Of a stretch of DNA of 64,000 bases, positions 1 to 8,378 are shown piece after piece. Position numbers and translations under genes: made by a program. Numbering within the stretch: the first letter of the stretch is position 1; every line of letters begins with the position of its first letter. Origin of the DNA: Blastococcus litoris (GTDB lineage: Bacteria; Actinomycetota; Actinomycetes; Mycobacteriales; Geodermatophilaceae). The notes beneath the pieces were generated by a model that worked only from the letters and a program-made list of their open reading frames with translations, was not told where the DNA came from and did no database searches. The DNA is taken from positions 1-64,000 of the forward strand of contig NZ_QCZF01000002.1 of assembly GCF_003075095.1 (NCBI RefSeq), read 5' to 3'.

Positions 1-132
1 CTCACCGAACTCGCCCGCCGCCAGGCCCTACCCGGCTGGCTACACGAGTACAACCATCACCGGCCCCACACCGCGATCGGACGCCGCCCACCGATCACAC
101 GGCTGACCAACGTGTCTGGTCAGTACAGCTAG
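1..132 (+). CDS. IS481-family transposase, C-terminal fragment (cut by window edge)
   Basis: The open frame runs in from the left edge and ends at TAG 130-132. The last 43 residues contain the typical integrase tail of IS481-type DDE transposases: a W-L-x-E-Y-N-H-H-R-P-H-x-A-I-G core followed by R-P-P-I-T-R-L. The catalytic DDE residues lie upstream, outside the window, so I cannot say whether the element is intact. The stop codon shares the palindrome CTAG with the stop of the gene on the other strand (129-131), so the right end of the insertion must lie at or very near this point. The terminal inverted repeat cannot be defined without the left end. Confidence 0.85.
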   Translation, partial: LTELARRQALPGWLHEYNHHRPHTAIGRRPPITRLTNVSGQYS

Positions 133-569
133 CGCGACCACAGCCACGGGGGCGCCTCGACCAGCGGCGCCACCTCGCCGCCGGCCGCGAGGTGCAGGCT
201 CCAGGTGCCGTCGATCCGGCCGTCGTCCAGCGCTGTGGACAGGGCCGCGACCCACGCTTCGTCGTCCTCACGGAGGCCCGGGTCGCCGGGCCGGCACAGC
301 GCCATCGCGAAGTGCCCCTCGCCGCCCAGCCGGCTCTCGAAGAGCGAGTCGTGCAGCCGGGTCAGGTCTGCGAGCATCGCCGGCTCCGGCACCAGCGGGA
401 CGTCGTCGACCGGGAGAACGATCGGCAGCATGCGGCGGTCGGGGCCGAGCCACGCCAGCCAGAGGCTGCGGGCGCGGAAGACCGGTGGTTCGAGCAGCAG
501 CATCCAGCGGGCGGTCAGGTCGTCGGCGGAGCGGACGGGGACGTCGGCGAGCGGCGGGAGAGTCGTCAT
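129..569 (-). CDS. conserved hypothetical protein, 146 aa
   Basis: I do not recognise a named family. The protein is acidic, soluble and has no signal peptide or membrane segment. It contains repeated Trp and Pro positions (for example an E-A-P-P-W-L-W-S-R end). Codon use is strongly GC3-biased like its neighbours, which supports a real gene. It lies 54 nt downstream of the hydroquinone reductase gene on the same strand and may be co-transcribed with it. The ATG at 569 is the only good start. Its 3' end abuts the insertion sequence with overlapping stop codons, so the last residues may have been altered by the insertion. Confidence 0.65.
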   Translation of the reverse strand: MTTLPPLADVPVRSADDLTARWMLLLEPPVFRARSLWLAWLGPDRRMLPIVLPVDDVPLVPEPAMLADLTRLHDSLFESRLGGEGHFAMALCRPGDPGLREDDEAWVAALSTALDDGRIDGTWSLHLAAGGEVAPLVEAPPWLWSR

Positions 570-623
570 GCCGGGAACGGTGGCACTCCGGACCGACCCG
601 CCGAGCCGTTGTCCACAGGCGGC

Positions 624-1691
624 TCAGCGGTGCGGGATGCCTCCCGGCCCGTGGTCGGCCGGGACCTCCTCGCCCTCGACCACCGGCCCGGGCGGGGTGC
701 CCTCGCCGAACGGCCGGTCACCCAGCTGGTCGCGGTCGTGCGGGATCAGCCAGTGCGACGTGTCCGGGCCCGACGGGATGATCTGCGTCGGGTTGATGTC
801 CTTGTGGACGACGTAGTAGTGCTCCTTGATCTGCGGGAAGTCGATCGTGTCGCCGAACCCCGGCAGCTGGAACAGGTCGCGCGCATAGGCCCACAGCGTC
901 GGGAACTCGGTCAGCTTCTGCCGGTTGCACTTGAAGTGGCCGTGGTAGACGGCGTCGAACCGGGCGAGCGTCGTGAACAGGCGGACGTCGGCCTCCGTGA
1001 CCTGCCCGCCCATGAGGAAGCGCTGGTGCTCCAGGCGCTCCTCCAGCCAGTCGAGCGCGGTGAACAACCGCTGGTAGGCCTTGTCGTAGGCGCGCTGCGA
1101 GCCGGAGAAGCCGCAGCGGTACACGCCGTTGTTGACCTCCTGGTAGACCCGCTCCATGACCTCGTCCATCTCGTCACGCAGGTGCTCGGGGTAGAGGTCG
1201 GGCGCGCCCTCGCGGTGGTAGGCGGTCCACTGCGTGGAGAAGTCGAGGGTGATCTGCGGGAAGTCGTTGGTGACGACGGCGCCGCTCGGGACGTCGACGA
1301 TCGCCGGCACCGTGATGCCGCGCGAGTAGTCGGGGTCGCGGGCGAGGAAGGCCTCCTGCAGCCGCTCGTACCCGAGCACCGGGTCGCGGCCGCCGGGGTC
1401 GAGGTCGAAGGTCCAGCTGCGCTCGTCGTGCGTGGGCCCGGTCAGCCCCATCGAGATGACCGGCTCCAGGCCGAGCAGCCGCCGCACGATGATCGACCGG
1501 TTCGCCCACGGGCACGCCCGCGCGGCCACCAGCCGGTAGCGGCCGGGCTCCACGGGCCAGGCGCTCGACCCGTCGGAGGTGATCCGGTCGGAGATGTACT
1601 TGGAGTCGCGCTCGTACTCGGACTCGACGTAACCGGACCCGCTGTTGTCGTCACTCACCGTCTCAGCGTTCCCGATGCCCTCCGGGCTCAC
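624..1691 (-). CDS. glutathionyl/mycothiolyl-hydroquinone reductase (Xi-class GST fold, YqjG/ECM4 family)
   Basis: Members of this family reduce thiol-hydroquinone conjugates in the cytoplasm. In actinobacteria, which lack glutathione, the thiol is probably mycothiol. The thioredoxin-like N-terminal domain carries the family's catalytic A-C-P-W-A motif at about residues 59-63. It is followed by a V-P-A-I-V-D strand and turn and by an all-helical GST C domain with G-G-x-V-T-E-A-D-V-R-L-F at about residues 229-240. Length (355 aa from the GTG at 1691) fits the family at about 320-360. A second GTG twelve codons in (V-S-D-D-N) is an equally possible start, because neither has a convincing Shine-Dalgarno sequence. 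The C-terminal tail is rich in Gly, Pro and Glu. Confidence 0.9.
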   Translation of the reverse strand: MSPEGIGNAETVSDDNSGSGYVESEYERDSKYISDRITSDGSSAWPVEPGRYRLVAARACPWANRSIIVRRLLGLEPVISMGLTGPTHDERSWTFDLDPGGRDPVLGYERLQEAFLARDPDYSRGITVPAIVDVPSGAVVTNDFPQITLDFSTQWTAYHREGAPDLYPEHLRDEMDEVMERVYQEVNNGVYRCGFSGSQRAYDKAYQRLFTALDWLEERLEHQRFLMGGQVTEADVRLFTTLARFDAVYHGHFKCNRQKLTEFPTLWAYARDLFQLPGFGDTIDFPQIKEHYYVVHKDINPTQIIPSGPDTSHWLIPHDRDQLGDRPFGEGTPPGPVVEGEEVPADHGPGGIPHR

Positions 1692-1726
1692 ACGCCCGGG
1701 GCATTGCGATCAGGCTTCGGTCTTGC

Positions 1727-2461
1727 TCAGGCGGCCGGCGGGGCTCCCCGCAGGCGGACGACGGTCGCGCGGTAGTTGCGCCGGCCGACGACGCGCCAGG
1801 CGGTGCGGGTGGCCGGCGCGAGGCCGGCCATGAGGCGGGCGCGGTCGATGGCGCAGGCGTCCTCGAGGGCCAGGCCCAGCAGGATCAGCTGCTCGCGGCC
1901 CGACAGGTTCGTCGTCGCCGACCGGCTGACCGTCGTCCACTCGGCGGCGGTGAGGTAGCGGCCGAGCAGCGGGTGCAGGTCGCGCTCCTCGGCGGTCAGG
2001 TGTGCGTCCACCTGGTCGGCGAGGCGGGTGCAGGCGCGGGCGAAGGTGTTGCGCGAGGGCAGCGTCGGGGCGACCGCCCACTGGCGGGCGGCGGTGGAGA
2101 GGTCGCGGAGCATGTGGTCGAGGAGGGCCGCCCGGCTGGTCCAGTAGGCGATGGCGTCGCGGGCGGCGTCCTCCTCGCGTGCCGGCAGGCTGCGGAAGAG
2201 CGCCGGCCACAGCAGCTCGCGCTCGGTGGCCTGGTGCTGGAGCAGGACGCGGGCGAGCAGGTCGGCGTGCCCGGTGAGGTCGGCCGCGCGGGTCGCGTCC
2301 TCGGCCGGGGCCCAGGTCGCCAGCTCGGCGAGCATCCGGAACTCGCGACGCACGGCCTGGTGCAGCACCCGCTGGTAGGCGACTGCGGGGGAGTGGCGGG
2401 GCGCGTCCTCGATCGGCGTGCGCGGGCTCGGGATGGTCGGACGGGCGAGGACGGCGGTCAC
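1727..2461 (-). CDS. hemerythrin HHE-domain protein, 244 aa
   Basis: Hemerythrin-like four-helix proteins bind a di-iron or haem centre and are used for oxygen, NO or iron sensing. The sequence has spaced His and Glu residues on amphipathic helices (H-A-D-L, L-Q-H-Q-A-T-E-R-E, L-L-D-H-M, D-A-H-L-T-A-E-E-R-D-L-H-P), the usual HHE pattern over about residues 25-165. The start is a GTG preceded by an AGGTG Shine-Dalgarno. A TAGCGT -10-like hexamer lies about 38 nt further upstream. A second hemerythrin-like protein is encoded at 41925-42590. The ligand and physiological role cannot be told from sequence. Confidence 0.8.
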   Translation of the reverse strand: MTAVLARPTIPSPRTPIEDAPRHSPAVAYQRVLHQAVRREFRMLAELATWAPAEDATRAADLTGHADLLARVLLQHQATERELLWPALFRSLPAREEDAARDAIAYWTSRAALLDHMLRDLSTAARQWAVAPTLPSRNTFARACTRLADQVDAHLTAEERDLHPLLGRYLTAAEWTTVSRSATTNLSGREQLILLGLALEDACAIDRARLMAGLAPATRTAWRVVGRRNYRATVVRLRGAPPAA

Positions 2462-2498
2462 TGGGCACCTCGTGCTTCGGCTGGATCGGACGCGGTCG

Positions 2499-2504
2499 AC
2501 GCTA
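2499..2504 (-). promoter_or_regulatory. -10-like hexamer TAGCGT upstream of hemerythrin gene
   Basis: TAGCGT on the minus strand matches the actinobacterial SigA -10 consensus TANNNT. It sits about 38 nt before the GTG start, which leaves room for the AGGTG ribosome-binding site. No clear -35 element is visible. Confidence 0.4.
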
Positions 2505-2584
2505 GGAAGAGAGGTGTCCCGGGATCCAGATACAGGTGTCCCGCACTACCTGGGACGCTGCCCGTACGCGACCCGTACAGGTGG

Positions 2585-3004
2585 TCAGAGCCGGCTGGTC
2601 GTGGCCTCGTCCTCGGTTCCGCCGAAGTAGTGGTCGAGGACCTCGCGGAACACCGGCTCCTCGGGTGCCGCGTGGGCGAAGAGGGTCATCGACGAGCGGA
2701 GCTTCTGGGCGTCGACCGGCCCGAGGACCTGCTCGGCGTCCTCGGTGTCGAGCGCGGTGAGGGCCTTCGCGCACTCGACCAGTCGGCGGCCCAGCGTCGG
2801 GTGGTTCGCGTAGGCACGGGCCTCGTCGAGGCCGGAGATCGCGAAGCGCTGCGCCATGCCGCTGCGGCCGAGGCCGGCGATCTGCGGGAAGACGAACCAC
2901 ATCCAGTGGCTGCGCTTGCTGCCGGCGCGCAGCTCGGCGAGCGCCTGGTCGTAGGTGTGCGCCTGGGCGTCGACGAACCGCCGGAGGTCGAAGGGGTCGC
3001 TCAT
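2585..3004 (-). CDS. DUF1810 family protein, 139 aa
   Basis: This is a small soluble protein of the DUF1810 family (function unknown). The family signature is visible: an N-terminal D-L-R-R-F-V-D-A-Q segment, then S-H-W-M-W-F-V-F-P-Q-I-A-G-L-G, and later L-G-x-R-L-V-E-C and K-L-R-S-S-M-T-L-F. Its length equals that of typical members. It is transcribed divergently from the DinB-like gene at 3055, with only 50 nt between the two starts. No catalytic role is established for the family. Confidence 0.88.
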   Translation of the reverse strand: MSDPFDLRRFVDAQAHTYDQALAELRAGSKRSHWMWFVFPQIAGLGRSGMAQRFAISGLDEARAYANHPTLGRRLVECAKALTALDTEDAEQVLGPVDAQKLRSSMTLFAHAAPEEPVFREVLDHYFGGTEDEATTSRL

Positions 3005-3054
3005 CGGGCCAGCCTGCCCGATGACTTCACGACGGCGGCAGGGTCGTACCGGAC

Positions 3055-3639
3055 ATGCAGACGACGACCCTCGACCTCGGCCCGCAGACCGCCGAGGTCG
3101 CCCGCATCGTGGCCGCTGTCCGGGCCGACCAGCTGTGCCACCCGACGCCCTGCGGCGAGCTGAACGTGGCCGCGCTGCTCGACCACCTCGTCGGCCTCAC
3201 CCACGCCTTCCGCGAGGCGGCGGGGAAAGTGCCGCAGCCGCCCGGCCCGTACCCGGACGCGGCCAGGCTCGCCGAGGACTGGCGGACGCGTCTGCCGGAC
3301 CAGCTCGACGCGCTCGCAGCTGCCTGGCGCGAGCCGGGTGCCTGGGAGGGGCGGGCCGTGATCGCCGGCCTGGACCTGCCCGCGGGCGCGGTCGGCGTCA
3401 TCGCGCTCAACGAGGTGCTCGTGCACGGGTGGGACCTGGCTGCCGCGACGGGGCAGGAGTACCGGGCTGACCCGGCCAGCACGCAGGCGTGTCTCGAGTA
3501 CGCCGTCGACTTCGCAGCGAACGCACCCGAGATGCGCGACCAGATCTACGGGCCGGTGGTGCCCGTCCCCGACGACGCGCCGGTGCTGCACCGGCTGCTC
3601 GGTCAGACCGGCCGCGACCCCGGGTGGGCCTCCGCCTGA
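3055..3639 (+). CDS. TIGR03086-type metal-binding protein (DinB/mycothiol maleylpyruvate isomerase-like)
   Basis: DinB-superfamily four-helix bundles in actinobacteria bind a divalent metal, and several are mycothiol-dependent transferases. The TIGR03086 signature is present: P-T-P-C-G-E-L-N-V at about residue 29-37, D-H-L-V-G-L (first His) at about 45, and N-E-V-L-V-H-G-W-D (second metal His) at about 120-128. The length (194 aa) is normal. The 3' end overlaps the convergent DUF6308 gene by 37 nt (3603-3639). The substrate is unknown. Confidence 0.85.
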   Translation: MQTTTLDLGPQTAEVARIVAAVRADQLCHPTPCGELNVAALLDHLVGLTHAFREAAGKVPQPPGPYPDAARLAEDWRTRLPDQLDALAAAWREPGAWEGRAVIAGLDLPAGAVGVIALNEVLVHGWDLAAATGQEYRADPASTQACLEYAVDFAANAPEMRDQIYGPVVPVPDDAPVLHRLLGQTGRDPGWASA

Positions 3640-4382
3640 CCCAGTGCGACGGCGTGGTCCAGCCGCAGGGTGGCGGTGAGCCAGAGCAGGACGTCGTGCA
3701 GCCGGACGGCGCTCATCGCGATGTCTCGTTCAGCCAGGTCCGCCGCCAGCCGGGCGAACGCCGCGGCGTTGCCGCTGACCTCGCGGTGGACCACCGCCTC
3801 CACACCGCTGTCGCCCTCGCGCACGTGGGGGAGCAGCTGCCACCGGGTGGCGCGGACCAGGAGCGGGACCAGATCCGGACGGCGGTGGTGGAGGGCGGCG
3901 TTGACGTGCTTCGGCGACGCCGTCCTGTCGGTGGCCTCGCGCAGCCGGCGCAGGGCCGCACCCACCGTGCCCGGCTCGGCCAGCACGGAGAACTCGTCGT
4001 CCGGGAGGTTCTCCAACCGGCGCCCGGCGGCGGCCTCGGCGACGGCGTCGGCCAGCGGTCCGACGTCCGCGAGCGCTGTCTTCGTCGCCTGCCACGCCTC
4101 GCGATCGAGCCGGCCGTGCAGTCCCTCCGCGGTGAGGATGTCGGGCTCGCCGAGGGGACCGGTCGAGCGCGGACGGCGGTCGAACCGCTCGTAGCCGTAT
4201 GCGGGCAGCTCGACCCAGCGGCCGGTGCGGGCGTTGGCGGCGCGGTAGTAGAGAGGCCGCCGTCCCTGCGCGTAACCGACGACGGCGGCCAGCGCGGTGC
4301 CGAGCGGCAGCGGGTCGGGGCCGGCGCTGGGCAGCACCAGCTGGGCGTCGTCCACCGGGGCCTCCCTCGTCCGGGATCCCAT
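3603..4382 (-). CDS. DUF6308 family protein, 259 aa
   Basis: The protein matches my recollection of the actinobacterial DUF6308 family: an R-x-L-Y-Y-R-A-A-N-A-R-T-G-R segment early and N-L-P-D-D-E-F, then a K-H-V-N-A-A-L-H-H-R-R-P-D-L-V-P-L segment after residue 150. No transmembrane helix or signal peptide is visible, and no enzymatic motif stands out. The ATG at 4382 gives a sensible N-terminus. Function is unknown. Confidence 0.7.
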   Translation of the reverse strand: MGSRTREAPVDDAQLVLPSAGPDPLPLGTALAAVVGYAQGRRPLYYRAANARTGRWVELPAYGYERFDRRPRSTGPLGEPDILTAEGLHGRLDREAWQATKTALADVGPLADAVAEAAAGRRLENLPDDEFSVLAEPGTVGAALRRLREATDRTASPKHVNAALHHRRPDLVPLLVRATRWQLLPHVREGDSGVEAVVHREVSGNAAAFARLAADLAERDIAMSAVRLHDVLLWLTATLRLDHAVALGQAEAHPGSRPV

Positions 4383-4434
4383 CGTGGCAGCTGCGGCGCT
4401 CGCGGAGGCCTTCCGCCGGGAGGCGCGCGGCCCC

Positions 4435-4440
4435 TAGGTT
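4435..4440 (+). promoter_or_regulatory. leaderless-type -10 element TAGGTT
   Basis: TAGGTT ends 8 nt before the ATG at 4449 and fits TANNNT. No Shine-Dalgarno lies between, so the small gene downstream is probably translated from a leaderless or near-leaderless mRNA. This is one of about a dozen such arrangements in the window. Confidence 0.5.
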
Positions 4441-4448
4441 GTGCCGCC

Positions 4449-4622
4449 ATGGACGCCGAGGCCGCAGGCGAGCGGCTGCGCGCGGCGACGCCGTCCGGGC
4501 AGTGGGGCGCCGTCCTCGCGGAGGTGAAGCGGCTCCAGCACGAGCTGCACCTCTCGCCGCTGGCCGCGCTGCAGGCCGTCCACGACAAGCTCGCCGCCGG
4601 CTGGGTGCCGCCCGCCCGCTAG
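4449..4622 (+). CDS. small conserved hypothetical protein, 57 aa
   Basis: A short frame begins M-D-A-E-A-A-G-E-R-L and ends L-A-A-G-W-V-P-P-A-R. It is predicted mostly helical (K-R-L-Q-H-E-L-H-L-S-P-L-A-A-L) with no membrane segment. Support is the strong codon bias, a TAGGTT -10 element 8 nt before the ATG, and the abrupt fall in GC just after its stop, where the PIN-like gene begins. No family is recognised. Confidence 0.6.
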   Translation: MDAEAAGERLRAATPSGQWGAVLAEVKRLQHELHLSPLAALQAVHDKLAAGWVPPAR

Positions 4623-4642
4623 GACTCCAGTCGCCGCTCGAA

Positions 4643-6007
4643 TCACGTGCGGGTGAGGATCTCAACGACCTGCTGAGGGATTTCGAACGCATTGGCCTGC
4701 ACGCCGTGGTCGTACCGCGGGCTGAGCATTTCAGGCGCGTTCAACTCGAGGGCGCCCTTCTCCTGAAGTAACCGGGACATTCGGCGCACAGGTCGCGTGA
4801 AGCCGCGCAGCATCCGCTTGGGGCTGTAGCCACCGAGGCGGTATACCTCCCGCCGATCAACACTCCCGCCGTTCGCGGCGGCGGCGCGGATCACGGCTGC
4901 CTGGACGGGGGCTTGGACAGCCAACTGCTCCAGGAGTTGGTGAACCGCCGCTTCCGTCCACGAGCCGCTGTTCTCCGCTGGAAGCTCTTCATCACCGTCA
5001 TCTGATGCCTCATGACGCTCAAGCTCAGCGAGCGCCTGATCGGAGACGTCCCCACCGAGCGCGCTGTACCTGCGAATGAACTCCAGGGGCGTCATCAGCA
5101 TGAGGCGCTTGCCCGTGGCGTCGAAGAACTCCTTCGTGAGTTCCGTGCGAGGGCCGATCACTGTGTCCCAAGACCGCCAGTACCAGTCTTCCTTCTCATC
5201 CGCCGTTACGAGCAGCAAGTCGAGACTGCGCTGCTTCGCCTCTGCGATCGACTGCAACCACACCAAGTAGTCGCCCGCGACGCCTTCAGGCAGGTGAGCC
5301 TTCGCGGCTGCCTTCTCCTTGTACCCGGGAGGCTCTTCAGCGGCGTGGCGGCGTTGTCCCTCCACGACTGCCGCATCGAAATCCGGCTTGGGCATTGGTC
5401 GGCCCACCTTGCCTTCTAGCAGCGTCTCGAGCTGCTGGACGATTGGATCCTCGCTCGGCGAGGGGTAGTTCTCGACGTCGTCACGGTGGTTGTCGGACAC
5501 CAATTTCCGGAGGACGTCGAACTGTCGTGCGACCAAAAGGCGTGCTTGCTCGAGATCGTCTTCGTCGATGGCAATCTTCTTGGCCCAGGTATGAAGGGCG
5601 TCGAGGACGGCAGATTCCCTCGCGCTGAGCTGCTTCTCGACCTCGTCGCGTGCCTTCGATCGGTCGGCAAGGACCGACGTCCTGTTGCGCCAGAACTCCC
5701 TCATCGCCTGGTGGCTCACAAATACTCTTTCTGCGAAGGCGTCCAACGCTTCGAGGAGTGCGCTGCTGACCTCGTCGGGATACCTGTAAAGACCAAGCAA
5801 GACGTTGGCGTCGAGCGAGATGAGCGACGCCGCAAGGCCCTGCGTCAACTCCTCATCGGTCGCGACTCGTTGACCTTCAAAGCCGTGAAAGAGCCCGCCG
5901 AGTACATGTGAATGTGAGTCGTACGCCACGGCCGGGATGCTGCCAGCAAACGCCGTCCGGCAACAGGAGCACGCCGCCCGCTGTGCCCCTATCCTGGGGC
6001 AAAGCAA
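4643..6007 (-). CDS. PIN-like domain protein (DUF4935 type)
   Basis: PIN-like domains are metal-dependent ribonuclease folds. The first acidic motif is seen in S-L-D-A-N-V-L-L-G-L-Y-R-Y near residue 68, followed by V-F-V-S-H-Q-A-M-R-E-F-W-R-N-R. Further acidic positions lie in D-L-L-L-V-T-A-D-E-K-E-D-W-Y-W, and P-L-E-F-I-R-R-Y closes the domain near residue 315. A C-terminal region of about 120 residues looks like a winged-helix (V-H-Q-L-L-E-Q-L through R-M-S-R-L-L-Q-E-K-G-A-L). Base composition is clearly more AT-rich than flanking genes, suggesting transfer. The start is uncertain: the GTG at 5929 removes a cysteine-rich leader of 26 residues that looks untranslated. Related proteins occur in defence loci, but that role is inferred here. 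Confidence 0.75.
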   Translation of the reverse strand: MLCPRIGAQRAACSCCRTAFAGSIPAVAYDSHSHVLGGLFHGFEGQRVATDEELTQGLAASLISLDANVLLGLYRYPDEVSSALLEALDAFAERVFVSHQAMREFWRNRTSVLADRSKARDEVEKQLSARESAVLDALHTWAKKIAIDEDDLEQARLLVARQFDVLRKLVSDNHRDDVENYPSPSEDPIVQQLETLLEGKVGRPMPKPDFDAAVVEGQRRHAAEEPPGYKEKAAAKAHLPEGVAGDYLVWLQSIAEAKQRSLDLLLVTADEKEDWYWRSWDTVIGPRTELTKEFFDATGKRLMLMTPLEFIRRYSALGGDVSDQALAELERHEASDDGDEELPAENSGSWTEAAVHQLLEQLAVQAPVQAAVIRAAAANGGSVDRREVYRLGGYSPKRMLRGFTRPVRRMSRLLQEKGALELNAPEMLSPRYDHGVQANAFEIPQQVVEILTRT

Positions 6008-6029
6008 GTGCCGCTCGGAGCCGTCGTCG

Positions 6030-6659
6030 TCAGACCGTCTCGGGCACCCGGAGGTGCGCCAGCGCGACGTCGAACTCCGCGACCTCGCCGATCTGCATGC
6101 CGAGGTGGGTGGTGAACTCCTCGCGCATCGCCTGCGCCTGGCCCTTGGCGCGGTTCATCGTCTGGCGGTCCTCGTAGACGGTGGTGATCGCGCAGCGGCC
6201 GTTCTCGCGGTTGACGAAGAGGCTGATGCTGCAGAAGCCGGCGAGCTCGTGCACCCGCGGGACGATGTGGCTGCGGAAGCGCTCGACGATGCGGTCGGCC
6301 GCGCCCAGCGGGCCCTTCGTCCAGATCACGCGGGCGGCAGCGTGCTGCGGCGTCCCGAGCATGCGGTGCAGGACGCCGACCTCCCACTCGGCCACCTCGG
6401 CCTCGTCCACCGCGCCCTCGAGCGTCCGGACCATGAGGTCGCGGATGCCGCCGATCGTCTCGGCGCTGCTCTGCATGGCGTCGGCGTCGTCCCAGGAGGT
6501 GGTGACGACGCACCGGCCGGTGTGCCGGTCGACGAGCATCGACAGGCCGACGCACCCCTGCATCTGCGAGACGACGGGCAGGACGTCGTCCCGGACGTGG
6601 GCGATGCCGGTGTCGAGCGCACCGGGCAGGCCGCGGAAGGTGGTCGATCGGGCGTGCAT
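6030..6659 (-). CDS. ABM-like (antibiotic biosynthesis monooxygenase fold) protein, paralogue 1
   Basis: The 209-residue protein consists of two tandem dimeric alpha/beta-barrel (ABM-type) repeats. Each has a conserved G-L-S-M-L/G-F-C-S-I-S strand, then R-x-G-R-C-V-V-T-T-S-W or R-C-A-I-T-T-V-Y-E-D, and ends in an A-E-W-E-V or A-E-F-D-V strand. It aligns along its length with the product of 10150-10770. That alignment and a GGGAG Shine-Dalgarno place the start at 6659; a longer frame upstream is non-coding in character. Enzymatic activity is not assured, since many such proteins are haem-binding, stress-related or unknown. Confidence 0.75.
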   Translation of the reverse strand: MHARSTTFRGLPGALDTGIAHVRDDVLPVVSQMQGCVGLSMLVDRHTGRCVVTTSWDDADAMQSSAETIGGIRDLMVRTLEGAVDEAEVAEWEVGVLHRMLGTPQHAAARVIWTKGPLGAADRIVERFRSHIVPRVHELAGFCSISLFVNRENGRCAITTVYEDRQTMNRAKGQAQAMREEFTTHLGMQIGEVAEFDVALAHLRVPETV

Positions 6660-6860
6660 GCGGTGCTCCCCCTCGCGCGGACGGCGCCGTTGCCGTCGTC
6701 GTCCACTGTGCTGGACAGGGGAGCCGCTGGGAACGGGTTCCGGCACGACGACGGCCGCTTCCGCGAGATGGCTCACGTCCCGGCCGGCCGGCCGGCTGCC
6801 GATAACTGCAGCTGAGGCGACGGTCATCCGCTACCCCGCCGTCTCGGGGGTGCACAGACT

Positions 6861-8252
6861 TTGAGGTTCCGACGAGGGCGGATCGGCAACTGGCTGGCCG
6901 TGCTGGCCGGCGCGCGGCCCGACGTGCTGGAGGCGGCGCCGGGTGCCCGCGCCAAGTTCGTGGCGCTGGGCGGCGTGCTGCTGAGCACCGGTGGGCTGGC
7001 GCTGGTGTCGATGGCCTTCGCGGTGCACATGGCCCTCGGCGCGTGGTGGCCGCTGGCGCTGGTGATCGGCCTGGGCTGGGGCCTCGTCGTCGTCAACCTG
7101 GACCGGATGCTGATGGTCGGGATGGCGCACGACTCGTCGCTGAAGCGGAACCTGGTGCTCGCCGTCCCGCGGGTGGGGCTGGCGCTGGTGCTCGGCGTGG
7201 TGATCGCGACGCCGCTGACCATGCAGATCTTCGCGAAGGAGATCGACACCGAGATCGTGACGATGCAGGCCGAGCAGGGCGACGCCTACCGCGCCTCGCT
7301 GTCCGACGACGCCCGTTTCGCGCACCTGCCGGAGCTCGAGGAGCGGATCGCGCAGTCGGAGGCGGTCGTCGCCAGCGGGGGAGTGGCCGACACCGGGCTC
7401 GCGGTGGTGCGGGCCGACGTGACGGCGAAGCAGACGGCGCTGGACGCCGAGATCGCGACCGCGCGCGAGCTGGACGCCAAGGCGCAGTGCGAGCTCGACG
7501 GCTCATGCGGCACCGGTGACGCCGGGACCGGGCAGGCCTACATCGAGGCGCGGCAGGCGGCGGATGCCCAGGCCGCGGTCGTGGTGGCGGCCCGTTCCGC
7601 GCTGGACGACGCCGTCGAGGCGGCATCCGCAGCCGAGTCTCGCAGCGCGTCGCTGGCGGCGTCGTCGCTGGAGACCGACCGGGCCGAGCTGGAGCGGCTG
7701 ACCGCCGAGCAGGACCGGCTGCAGGCGCAGTTCGACGCGACCAACACCGGGAGCGGCGGGCTGCTCATGCGGCTGGAGGCTCTGGACCGCCTCGGGGACG
7801 AGAACGGCACGATGGCTGCGGCCCAGTTCATGCTCTCGCTGCTGTTCATGAGCGTGGAGATCCTCCCGGTGCTCATGAAGATGCTGCTCAACTTCAGCCC
7901 GCCGACCGCCTACGACAAGCTCGCCGCCCTGCGCGACACCGGCGACGTCGAGATCGAGGAGCTGGCGCAGGAGTCGCGCAAGACCGTCGCCATCGCCAAG
8001 GAAGAGCTGCTGGTGATGGCCGAGAAGGAGCGGGTCGACCGGCAGAAGGAGGCGATCCTCGCGCGGCGCCGTGCGGCGCTGGCCGAGGTCGCCGCCCGGA
8101 CGCAGGCACCTGCGGCTCAGGTGCCGGCCGCCGTCGAGGAGCCCTCGCGGCCGATCTTCGACACCGGCCCGATCCGCGAGCTGGCCCGCAACGCCGCGAT
8201 CCGGACCGTGCGGACCGTGCGCCGCCGTCCCGAGGTGCCGACCTCGGTCTGA
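6861..8252 (+). CDS. DUF4407 membrane protein with central coiled coil
   Basis: This inner-membrane protein belongs to family DUF4407 (function unknown). The N-terminal W-L-A-V-L-A-G-A-R-P-D-V-L segment is followed by three hydrophobic helices at about residues 33-58, 62-80 and 97-117. A long charged, Ala/Glu-rich coiled coil comes next (about 130-310) with many E-L, A-A-D and T-A-E-Q-D heptads, then a last membrane helix at about 320-343 and a basic cytoplasmic tail. Family alignment supports the TTG at 6861, because no ATG or GTG lies in frame before the family's conserved start. It is divergent from the ABM gene at 6659. Confidence 0.85.
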   Translation: MRFRRGRIGNWLAVLAGARPDVLEAAPGARAKFVALGGVLLSTGGLALVSMAFAVHMALGAWWPLALVIGLGWGLVVVNLDRMLMVGMAHDSSLKRNLVLAVPRVGLALVLGVVIATPLTMQIFAKEIDTEIVTMQAEQGDAYRASLSDDARFAHLPELEERIAQSEAVVASGGVADTGLAVVRADVTAKQTALDAEIATARELDAKAQCELDGSCGTGDAGTGQAYIEARQAADAQAAVVVAARSALDDAVEAASAAESRSASLAASSLETDRAELERLTAEQDRLQAQFDATNTGSGGLLMRLEALDRLGDENGTMAAAQFMLSLLFMSVEILPVLMKMLLNFSPPTAYDKLAALRDTGDVEIEELAQESRKTVAIAKEELLVMAEKERVDRQKEAILARRRAALAEVAARTQAPAAQVPAAVEEPSRPIFDTGPIRELARNAAIRTVRTVRRRPEVPTSV

Positions 8253-8366
8253 CGGCCACGCCCCTGAGCTGGGTCGACGGCGGGCGCTGATGCGCAGGTG
8301 CGCGCCTCGGAAGTGCGCATCCGCGCCCACTGTCGGCGGCTGTCCGGCCCGCGAGGGCTTCTGAGG

Positions 8367-8372
8367 TAGACA
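8367..8372 (+). promoter_or_regulatory. possible leaderless -10 (TAGACA) before the NUDIX-like gene
   Basis: TAGACA ends exactly 6 nt before the ATG at 8379, the same spacing as the other leaderless-type promoters here. The sixth base is A instead of T, so it is a weaker match. Confidence 0.35.
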
Positions 8373-8378
8373 GTCCCC

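Noticed and set aside
8289-8321. 8-bp inverted repeat (GATGCGCA) after the DUF4407 gene
   Set aside because: The stem is short and the loop is 17 nt, so a terminator call would be weak. Not listed as a feature.
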